NCBI RefSeq assembly: GCF_904846175.1
Contig: NZ_CAJGZM010000002.1
Coordinates: forward strand, 310,001-374,000
DNA from: Psychrobacter immobilis
GTDB taxonomy: Bacteria > Pseudomonadota > Gammaproteobacteria > Pseudomonadales > Moraxellaceae
Direction of reading: 5' to 3'
DNA length: 64,000 bases
This document shows positions 8,743 through 15,123 of the stretch, one piece after another (position 1 is the stretch's first letter; the number at the start of each line of letters is the position of its first letter). The position numbers were made by a program, and so were the translations under genes. A model generated the notes under the pieces. That model saw only the letters and a program-made list of their open reading frames with translations. It did no database searches and was not told where the DNA came from.

Positions 8743-9750
8743 ATGTCAGAGCTGAATAGTAAAGTCGGAAACAACGATATAGAACAATGGATGACAGAGC
8801 TGTGGACATGGGCTGATAAGTTTAAGGTTTCTGCAGATGTTTTACCATGCAATCAGGCGGAACTATTAGCGTTAACAGACCTGAGTATTGATTGTAGCCA
8901 ATTAACTAAGCTACCTGAAAGTATTGGCTACTTATATAACTTAACTCACCTAACGCTAAATTGTGAAGCGCTTGAGCGTTTACCAGAGTCAGTAGGGCAG
9001 TTAAGTGAGTTAGAGGAGCTTATTGTCATTAGTGAAAAAATAGAACAGCTTCCTGATAGCTTGGCTAACCTAACGCATCTACGTGGATTAGATATCCCTG
9101 CTCATTTAGTTAATCAGTTACCGATGAGCATTATTGAAAGGTATCGTAATAATGAGTTGTGGATTAAAAATATTGCTTTTACCAAGTTGTATACGCCGCA
9201 AATGAGCGAATATGACCTATCCCGTTATGGATTTTTTCTTATTAGTGATAATTGGGATGAAAAATCACTAATTGATCTAAGATTCAAAACAGCGCCAGAG
9301 TTCTTACTCGGTTTGCAAACGACTGAAAAAACTATTAAGCAATTTGATGTGGTGGATGGCATTATTATTTGTCAGCCTGATGAAGTGCAAAAAGTCATGA
9401 ATATGTTTAAAGGTGTATTTTGCAACGAGTTTACGGCTATACCCTATCCAGACGTTGAAGAGGCGCTAAGTTTTGCGAAACCTGGTAAGTTTATACAAGC
9501 TAGCGCATTAGGAATGTCTAAATCAGACCAAGTGCTCAGTCAGATCATTGATCAGATTCCTAAAGATACCACTATAAACGCTATGATGTTTCAAGCTGAA
9601 AGTGATCGCGAATTTACGCTTGATGATTTTAAAATTGTAGTAGATGTTTTTGATAAAATTGGTATAAAAGATGAATATACTTTCTATAATACAGAAGTTG
9701 TCGATAAGAATGAGCACTGTTGGATGGGTATGATATATATGGTTTCGTAG
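8743..9750 (+). CDS. Leucine-rich-repeat protein with possible FtsZ-C-like domain
   Basis: The product has 335 residues. Residues about 45-130 contain three to four leucine-rich repeats of the bacterial type, for example LTKLPESIGYLYNLTHLTL, LERLPESVGQLSELEELIV and IEQLPDSLANLTHLRGL. The C-terminal ~110 residues run through SDQVLSQIIDQIP, a strand INAMMFQAES, FTLDDFKIVVDVFDKIG and a final WMGMIYMV strand. This order resembles the C-terminal domain of FtsZ/tubulin-like proteins, but the GTPase half with its GGGTG loop is absent. It lies between the two DUF1810-nuclease pairs. A recognition or scaffold role is possible. The LRR call is firm; the FtsZ-C resemblance is a hypothesis. Confidence 0.75.
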   Translation: MSELNSKVGNNDIEQWMTELWTWADKFKVSADVLPCNQAELLALTDLSIDCSQLTKLPESIGYLYNLTHLTLNCEALERLPESVGQLSELEELIVISEKIEQLPDSLANLTHLRGLDIPAHLVNQLPMSIIERYRNNELWIKNIAFTKLYTPQMSEYDLSRYGFFLISDNWDEKSLIDLRFKTAPEFLLGLQTTEKTIKQFDVVDGIIICQPDEVQKVMNMFKGVFCNEFTAIPYPDVEEALSFAKPGKFIQASALGMSKSDQVLSQIIDQIPKDTTINAMMFQAESDREFTLDDFKIVVDVFDKIGIKDEYTFYNTEVVDKNEHCWMGMIYMVS

Positions 9751-9844
9751 TTGTATTAAATATAAATATAGCTTAAATAAAATTGTAGGCATCGTTGGAA
9801 AGCGATTATCGCTTAAGAAGCAAAGAATATAGAAGGTGAGAGAT

Positions 9845-10291
9845 ATGAGTACAGCTTTGTTTAATGATTTTATCCAAGCTCAAAATACTGTTTATCCATC
9901 GGTTATTAAAGAGTTAACCGAAGGGCAGAAGCGCATGCATTGGATGTGGTTTATTTTTCCACAGGTGAAAGGCTTGGGATACAGCACAATGGCTCGGCGT
10001 TTTGCAATTGAGAGTCTAAAGCAAGCAAAGGAGTATTTGCAGCATGACGTGCTTGGAGCACGGTTAAGAGAGTGCGCGGAACTACTGCTGTTGCATCCTG
10101 ATAAAAGCGCTTTAGAAATTTTCGGATCAATCGATACGCTGAAATTGCACTCTTCGCTTACGTTGTTTACTTTAGCATCCTCTAATAAAAAATGTGTTTT
10201 TAACGAGCTTTTGGATCAGTATTTTGAAGGCAGTTACGATATAAACTCTATCAAAATGTTAAAGCAAATCGATGATCAGCAAGCTAAGTGA
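9845..10291 (+). CDS. DUF1810 family protein, copy 2
   Basis: I place the start at ATG 9845 (148 residues), not the in-frame GTG at 9836, because GAAGG (9832-9836) gives normal spacing to 9845 and the product then aligns end to end with copy 1 (6968). It has the same blocks: HWMWFIFPQVKGLG, STMARRFAIESL and EIFGSIDTLKLHSSLTLF. Differences from copy 1 are scattered and mostly conservative until the last ~20 residues. The gap to the LRR gene is 94 bp and to the second nuclease gene 36 bp, so it is probably still in the same transcript. Biochemical function unknown. Confidence 0.87.
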   Translation: MSTALFNDFIQAQNTVYPSVIKELTEGQKRMHWMWFIFPQVKGLGYSTMARRFAIESLKQAKEYLQHDVLGARLRECAELLLLHPDKSALEIFGSIDTLKLHSSLTLFTLASSNKKCVFNELLDQYFEGSYDINSIKMLKQIDDQQAK

Positions 10292-10327
10292 CTAAAACCG
10301 AACGAGACTCTAAAAGGACATGTGATT

Positions 10328-11569
10328 ATGAGCACAGTACAAAGTTTGATAAACGAAGTGAGCCAAAAGATAAGTTCTTTAGAGACAGCGCAAGCACTTT
10401 ATAGCCGGCAGCTTTCACCGGATTTTAATACTTTTGATTATATCAATACGGATGAGTTGGGACTTAGCCGTATTTTAGCGGCTCTTCTTGATCCTAGAGG
10501 CAGTCATGCACAGCAAGAAACCTTTTTGAAGCTCTTCGTCGAGCATTGCTTACCCAGTATGTATAAAACTCCTGAAAGGCAAATTTTTCTTAATAACCTT
10601 GAGAAAACGGAAGTTTTTCTTGAAGAAGTAACTGGGAAAAGCAATACCCAACGCCGTATGGATATTTATTTGAGCTGTCAGGTGGGTGATAATAGCTATG
10701 GTATCTGTATTGAGAATAAGCCCTATGCGGTAGACCAGTTTGAGCAAATGAAAGATTATGCTATTGAGCTTGAGAATAGAAGGCATACTGCTTGGCATCT
10801 TATTTATCTAAACGAGTATAACGATACACCTGATAAGAAAAGTGTCGACCCTATTACTTTAGAGGAATGGATCAATAACAATCAATATAGTTCTCTTCGT
10901 TATAGTGACTTAATTGATTGGCTTAAAGTTTGCCAAGTTGAATGCCAGAATCACAGCGTCAGTGAATTTATTGTACAGCTAGTTAAATTTATTCAAAAAC
11001 AGTTTATGGGGATCGAAGATATGAATGAAGATAATGCAGTTTTAAATATTATTAAAAAAGATGCAGCTACCATCGATGCCAGTATCAAGGTGTCTAATAC
11101 AGTAGATCGCATGAAGAAAGAGCTTATAGCAAAGCTGAAAATAGACTTATTAGCAAAATGTAAAAAAACTGATTATGAGGTGGATGTTAGTTATATTGGT
11201 AACGGTAAAAGATATGAACAGATTTATTTCCTAATACCTGGTTATGATAATGGATATATTTGCTTTGAGTTTCAAGGTGCAAATTTTGACCGCCCATGTT
11301 TAGGCATTGCGTTTATTTCCGCAGAAGCAGCAAGAGCTTGTCCATATACGGAAAAAATGAAAACAGTTTTAAATGACGTCTTAACAGATAGGAAGGTCCT
11401 TTCATCACCATCATGGCCAGCATACTATTACTTTTGTCCACAGGATTGGAAGGGTTCGAGTGAGGCATGGCTAATGATAAATCAAGGCACAATGGCAGAT
11501 AAGATTTTAGAAGAAATGGACAAGGTTTTTAACATCTTAAAAGCCAATGATTGTTTTATCAAATATTGA
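10328..11569 (+). CDS. PD-(D/E)XK nuclease family protein, copy 2
   Basis: The start is ATG 10328 (413 residues), with AGGA at 10315-10318; an in-frame GTG lies at 10322. The N-terminal ~235 residues closely match copy 1, including TDELGLSRILAALLDP, RRMDIYL and CIENKPYAVDQ, so all nuclease ligands are kept. After about residue 240 the two proteins diverge sharply, with only short echoes such as MKKELIAKL and a shared late PQDW/PHDW spot. The conserved half is presumably the catalytic core and the variable half a sensor or target-recognition part; that split is inference. It is the last gene of the operon. No clear terminator follows before 11789. Confidence 0.82.
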   Translation: MSTVQSLINEVSQKISSLETAQALYSRQLSPDFNTFDYINTDELGLSRILAALLDPRGSHAQQETFLKLFVEHCLPSMYKTPERQIFLNNLEKTEVFLEEVTGKSNTQRRMDIYLSCQVGDNSYGICIENKPYAVDQFEQMKDYAIELENRRHTAWHLIYLNEYNDTPDKKSVDPITLEEWINNNQYSSLRYSDLIDWLKVCQVECQNHSVSEFIVQLVKFIQKQFMGIEDMNEDNAVLNIIKKDAATIDASIKVSNTVDRMKKELIAKLKIDLLAKCKKTDYEVDVSYIGNGKRYEQIYFLIPGYDNGYICFEFQGANFDRPCLGIAFISAEAARACPYTEKMKTVLNDVLTDRKVLSSPSWPAYYYFCPQDWKGSSEAWLMINQGTMADKILEEMDKVFNILKANDCFIKY

Positions 11570-11788
11570 TTAGAAGAATATAGTTTTAGAATGCTTTACT
11601 CAATAATCATGATCCATGCTGTTAAATTCGTAGACAATAACTTGAGAGACCTTGGTTACGCAGATTGAAGATAATAATTAAACTATATCTGTTTTTTCAT
11701 GGTGTTTTGTAGTCTAAGTCCTTTTGACTTCTAGTCCTACTGAGCAGTAATACATTAAATCGGTACAGCCCCAAGATATATCATCCAG

Positions 11789-11821
11789 AAAAAAGCCAGG
11801 CAACCTAAGCTGTCTGGCTTT
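11789..11821 (-). terminator. Rho-independent terminator of the integrase operon
   Basis: AGCCAGGCA (11794-11802) pairs with TGTCTGGCT (11811-11819), with one G-U pair, and on the minus strand the stem is followed by a run of T. It sits just after the last minus-strand gene (11837). Confidence 0.75.
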
Positions 11822-11836
11822 AATATTTTGAACGAC

Positions 11837-12154
11837 TTATCTATGATTATGTTCCCGCCATACAGCATGCTCACATACCTCACAGCACCAACGCTCTTTT
11901 GAGCGCATATACGGAATGTCTGCTGGTATCTGTAAAGGGCACACATAACCACAGTATTCGCATCGCACATCATCTAAATAAGCAAAACACTCACCGATTG
12001 TCTTGAATAGTACTTGTGCGCTAATATCATACTTTTCACAGACGGTTTCTACATGAGCAATATAATCACCTTTATTATCATATGACCAGTAATCCTCACA
12101 GATTCTTAGATCTCGTGCGTTCTGCGTCATATTCGGCTGAAGTTTTACACTCAT
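11837..12154 (-). CDS. Small Cys-rich hypothetical protein
   Basis: The product has 105 residues when started at ATG 12154, which has AAGGAG six bases upstream; a longer frame to 12202 lacks such a site. The C-terminal half has CEYCGYVC and WCCEVCEHAVWREH, a pattern of paired cysteines and a late His that suggests a zinc ribbon. The gene follows the 97-residue gene by 10 bp and is the last of the minus-strand integrase operon, just before a terminator. I do not recognise the family. It is probably an island accessory protein. Confidence 0.65.
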   Translation of the reverse strand: MSVKLQPNMTQNARDLRICEDYWSYDNKGDYIAHVETVCEKYDISAQVLFKTIGECFAYLDDVRCEYCGYVCPLQIPADIPYMRSKERWCCEVCEHAVWREHNHR

Positions 12155-12164
12155 CACATTCTCC

Positions 12165-12458
12165 TTAGTAGCCGACATAGTCAGAGTGCGGTAGTAGCTC
12201 ATAAAGCTCGCTCTGAAGCTGACAACGCATATCCTCTATCACATAGCCAAGACTGGAATCCAAGTGTTTCTGTACCCATACACGCATTGCCATATCGTTA
12301 TTAAAGCAGCGCTTTACTCCCAAGAAGCGAGCAAGGTTATGACCCGATGAAACATACAACTCACGCATTAATGCATTAGCAATAAGGTTTGCATCTGCAC
12401 TGATTGCACCGTCAGGTTTAAGTTCAGCAAACAGCTCTTCATAATTGATAATTGTCAT
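12165..12458 (-). CDS. Small hypothetical protein of the integrase operon
   Basis: The product has 97 residues, is probably soluble, and has no motif I recognise. The ATG at 12458 overlaps the integrase stop by four bases (ATGA), so it is very likely translationally coupled to the integrase. AAGGAGACGTCACT precedes the start. Its place in the operon suggests a mobility or maintenance accessory role; nothing in the sequence proves it. Confidence 0.65.
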   Translation of the reverse strand: MTIINYEELFAELKPDGAISADANLIANALMRELYVSSGHNLARFLGVKRCFNNDMAMRVWVQKHLDSSLGYVIEDMRCQLQSELYELLPHSDYVGY

Positions 12459-13699
12459 AGTGACGTCTCCTTGTCAGTTTGTGCATTAGCAGTCATTCCA
12501 TCAGCTTTAAAGCTATTCGATGCGCTGGTTAGCTTCTCCTTGCTCGCTAGTAGCAAATTATCCATTGCTGAGCCATCTTGGCGTGTGATATCGGGGACAT
12601 AGCGACTGTACACCCGAAACAGCATCTCCGTACTACTGTGACCCATCTGGCGAGCAATCCACTCAGGGTTCTCACCAGCAGCCAGCCAAAGCGTTGCTGC
12701 TGTGTGCCGAGTTTGATAAGCCCGCCTATGTTTCAGACCGAGTAGGGCAAGCGTAGGTTTCCATACCCGCCGATTCACATTGCGATACTCAATCGGATTG
12801 CCTTGGCTATTACAGAAGATAAACTCTGACTTACCATAGGTACGCGTCTTCTGCTCTAGTAAAGCGTCATAGACCAACTGCGACATTGCGATATCACGTT
12901 GTGAGCCTAACGTCTTCGTTGGACCCATCTCACCGTTGACTAACGCACCACGGATACTGATCTCCCGCCGATCAAAGTTAATGCAGTCCCACTTAAGCCC
13001 ATCGATCTCACTGGTACGCATCCCTGTAAAGAAGCGAATGGTGTAGTAGGGCTTATAGTCAGCACGGACATGCTTTAAAATCAGCCATACCTCATTCAAT
13101 GTAAAAGGATTCACATCAGGTCGTGCTTGCTTAAGATTCTTAATATTTTTATAAGGCATCTCAAACTCATGGCGATCTGATGCTTCTTCTAGTATCATAC
13201 GAAGTAGTATCATGATCTGGTTGATCCGTGCTACTGACAGACTTGACTGACCATCTTTACCGTAACGAACTTTGGCGAGGGAGCTACGGAAGGTCAGCAA
13301 GTCTGGTTTTTTTATGGTATGTACTGCTTTGCCACCAAACTCAGGCAACAAATACTTGTTCAAAATAATCTGCGTCTTTTGCCGATAGCTCGGCCGCCAT
13401 TCAATCTTCTTCTCCTCATACCAAATATCAACAAACTGCCGAAAGGTGGGATTACGACTGATACAAGCTTCGGCTCTATCAGCCAGTGCTGTCATCTCTT
13501 TTAAACGCGTACTTTTCGGAAAGTAAGCGCCATAGTCGAAGATGCCTAGGGTTATTTCAGCTTCCATTTTTTTTGCTACTAAAGTCAGCTTTTTAACGTT
13601 TGCTGGAGTGTCAGGGAAGTTTGTTGTCTCACGGCAACGAATATTCATAAATGTGAAATCTATAAATAATTTGCCACGCCTTGCTCTTACTGATGCCAT
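12455..13699 (-). CDS. Tyrosine recombinase/integrase of the genomic island
   Basis: The product has 414 residues. The N-terminus (about 1-60) resembles the DUF3596 arm-DNA-binding domain (MASVRARRGKLFIDF...RETTNFPDT). A core-binding SAM-like domain covers about 85-180. The catalytic domain shows Arg in FFTGMRTSEIDGLKW, the box YQTRHTAATLWLAAG (Arg and His), His in RQMGHSSTEM and the nucleophile Tyr in FRVYSRYVPD. The first His of the usual HxxR box is Tyr, which is common in this subfamily. The gene lies 1.1 kb from the 3' end of tRNA-Gly and behind an excisionase-like gene, so it probably drives integration there. AAGGAG precedes the start. Confidence 0.93.
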   Translation of the reverse strand: MASVRARRGKLFIDFTFMNIRCRETTNFPDTPANVKKLTLVAKKMEAEITLGIFDYGAYFPKSTRLKEMTALADRAEACISRNPTFRQFVDIWYEEKKIEWRPSYRQKTQIILNKYLLPEFGGKAVHTIKKPDLLTFRSSLAKVRYGKDGQSSLSVARINQIMILLRMILEEASDRHEFEMPYKNIKNLKQARPDVNPFTLNEVWLILKHVRADYKPYYTIRFFTGMRTSEIDGLKWDCINFDRREISIRGALVNGEMGPTKTLGSQRDIAMSQLVYDALLEQKTRTYGKSEFIFCNSQGNPIEYRNVNRRVWKPTLALLGLKHRRAYQTRHTAATLWLAAGENPEWIARQMGHSSTEMLFRVYSRYVPDITRQDGSAMDNLLLASKEKLTSASNSFKADGMTANAQTDKETSL

Positions 13700-13725
13700 T
13701 GTTAATCTCCTTGTTTAAATAAAAC

Positions 13726-13941
13726 TTACTGTAAAGCCATACCGTTGATGGCACTCATAACCGGCTTGCACATATCCTCTTCGATACGCTCCCATACATA
13801 TAAAATCTTACGGCCGCCAAAAGGACGAATGTAATGGATGTTCTCAATTAAGACAGTGTCCTTAAGTTGGTTACGGATAGTACGTGCATCGTATTTGATA
13901 CGTTCAGCTAATTCTTGAGTAGTGAGATAAGTCTGTGACAT
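13726..13941 (-). CDS. Excisionase-like small DNA-binding protein
   Basis: The product has 71 residues, starts LTTQELAERIKYDARTIRNQL and continues with HYIRPFGGRKILYVWERIEE. This is the winged-helix layout of AlpA/Xis-type directionality factors. It is 26 bp upstream of the integrase on the same strand, the usual xis-int order. Its promoter faces the divergent small HTH gene across a 122 bp repeat-rich region. Assignment as excisionase is by size, fold pattern and neighbour, not by strong sequence identity. Confidence 0.7.
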   Translation of the reverse strand: MSQTYLTTQELAERIKYDARTIRNQLKDTVLIENIHYIRPFGGRKILYVWERIEEDMCKPVMSAINGMALQ

Positions 13942-13970
13942 AATAGTTCTCCGTGTGGAATAAATTTACT

Positions 13971-14048
13971 ATTAGTGAGTTATTAATTATCACTAATGAG
14001 TACATATTAACTATAAATATTATCACTTGCAAGCATTTTATTATCACT
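13971..14048. promoter_or_regulatory. Candidate operators between xis-like and HTH genes
   Basis: The divergent gap holds the inverted repeat ATTAGTGA (13971-13978) and TCACTAAT (13990-13997), and three direct copies of TTATCACT at 13987, 14020 and 14041. Repeated copies of one octamer between a small HTH gene and an int operon suggest repressor sites. Confidence 0.45.
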
Positions 14049-14063
14049 TTAGGGATTTTATGT

Positions 14064-14300
14064 ATGATTAAACTCAATTTACCTGTTTTATTTGCACAAA
14101 GAGGTATCCGTGTGGCGGATGCTGATAGGTTGTCTAAACTAGGAAGGTCTACTTTATACAGGATGTACAATAATGAAGTCACTCGAATAGATTTCGATTC
14201 ATTAAATGAGCTTTGTAAGCTTTTGGATTGCACACCTGGAGATATTATCCTCTATGAAGAAGATAAGGTTTGTGAGGAAGGGGCTTCAGAAGAAAGTTAG
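14064..14300 (+). CDS. Small XRE/Cro-type HTH regulator
   Basis: The product has 78 residues when started at ATG 14064, with AGGGA at 14051-14055; the longer frame from 13953 would run through the operator region and is unlikely. The sequence shows a Cro/CI-type HTH: LPVLFAQRGIRVADADRLSKL, STLYRMYNNE, then IDFDSLNELCKLLDCTPGDIILY, the typical ending of this short family. It is divergent to the excisionase-integrase operon and is probably its repressor. The last residues are acidic. Confidence 0.8.
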   Translation: MIKLNLPVLFAQRGIRVADADRLSKLGRSTLYRMYNNEVTRIDFDSLNELCKLLDCTPGDIILYEEDKVCEEGASEES

Positions 14301-14755
14301 AATGCTTACTAAGGCATTTGATAGCAGGGAGTTACGAGTTATTAAGCTTAGATATACTAAAGCTTTTACTTGGTCCAATTGCTATCAAATATTAGGTTGT
14401 GGTCTCTTTCAAGAAAAAGATTAATTTTAGGCAGTCTTGTTGTAAATACGGGTGCCACAAATTTTAATGACATTTTGAAAAAATGAAATGTATTTTAATC
14501 TTGCAGTTTTAATTGATTTTTAATGAATTGAGGTTGGGTTCAAAGTTGAGATGACACTCGACCTTTTAGGTTAGGTGTCAACGATATAAATTGTCAAGGT
14601 TGTGGTCAGTTAAGCATTTGTAGTTTTAGGGTAGGGCACAGTTTGGGCACCAAATGGGCACCACGCCGAAAATGGGCTTTTTTATTGAGTAGCTAAACTT
14701 AACTATTCTTAAAAAAATATTCGTTAGAAATCGCTACAACCTCTAAAAAATGGAC
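14301..14755. other. Gene-free stretch at island edge
   Basis: About 455 bp without a credible gene lie between the HTH regulator and the tRNA terminator. The stretch contains the phased GGGCAC repeats listed separately. It is where the integrase attachment site and arm sites are expected. A short open frame to 14424 has no start context and is not called. Confidence 0.5.
14634..14661 (+). repeat. Three GGGCAC direct repeats, 11 bp apart
   Basis: GGGCAC occurs at 14634, 14645 and 14656, an exact period of 11 bp; two copies extend to TGGGCACC. One-turn spacing on one DNA face, about 140 bp from the tRNA 3' end and close to the integrase, fits arm-type binding sites of a tyrosine recombinase. 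Confidence 0.5.
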
Positions 14756-14789
14756 AAAAAAAAGCCTCACTGTTAAGTGAGGCTTTCTT
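14756..14789 (-). terminator. Terminator of tRNA-Gly
   Basis: AAGCCTCAC and GTGAGGCTT form a perfect 9 bp stem with a 6-base loop. On the minus strand it is followed by a run of at least eight T, right after the tRNA 3' end. Confidence 0.85.
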
Positions 14790-14796
14790 AATATTT

Positions 14797-14870
14797 GGAG
14801 CGGGAAAAGAGATTCGAACTCTCGACCCCAACCTTGGCAAGGTTATGCTCTACCACTGAGCTATTCCCGC
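14797..14870 (-). tRNA. tRNA-Gly (anticodon GCC)
   Basis: The reverse complement gives GCGGGAATAGCTCAGTGGTA at the 5' end, an anticodon loop TTGCCAA (anticodon from 14838-14836), a T arm GAGAGTTCGAATCTC and a 3' CCCGCTCCA, with encoded CCA. The acceptor stem pairs fully. The tRNA 3' end faces the island, so it is the probable integration target. No second copy of its 3' end is visible to the left within the window, so the other island end is probably outside. Confidence 0.95.
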
Positions 14871-14999
14871 TAATTATCAATTAACTATCGTCAGTTGATG
14901 AAGGCGTATTATACGCAGTTTTCTGAGGGTGTCAATAGTCATCAAGAAGAAAAGTAAAATTTAGCAAAGTAGGCATGTTATTCCAGTATAGAACTATGA

Positions 15000-15018
15000 T
15001 ATAACAGATTGTTATAAT
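15000..15018 (+). promoter_or_regulatory. Extended -10 promoter overlapping a palindrome
   Basis: TATAACA-GAT-TGTTATA (15000-15016) is a perfect inverted repeat overlapping TG-N-TATAAT (TATAAT at 15013-15018). No good -35 is seen. It lies about 105 bp before the keto-acid decarboxylase and may be its promoter with an operator. Confidence 0.4.
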
Positions 15019-15123
15019 CTACATTCCAAAAGCTTTGCTTTCTATAAATAGGCTGGAATGCAGTTTTATAATGACTTTCATCATATTTATGATTAATAAA
15101 CATAACGCTTAAGGATAAGTAGT

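Noticed and set aside
6968-11569. Transposon or insertion sequence as the cause of the DUF1810-nuclease duplication
   Set aside because: No transposase, terminal inverted repeats or target duplication seen around the two modules.
11755-11973. 72-codon minus frame over the end of the Cys-rich gene
   Set aside because: It overlaps a better-supported frame and crosses the terminator hairpin.
14206-14424. 72-codon frame after the small HTH gene
   Set aside because: It overlaps the HTH gene in another frame and has no ribosome-binding site; no domain seen.
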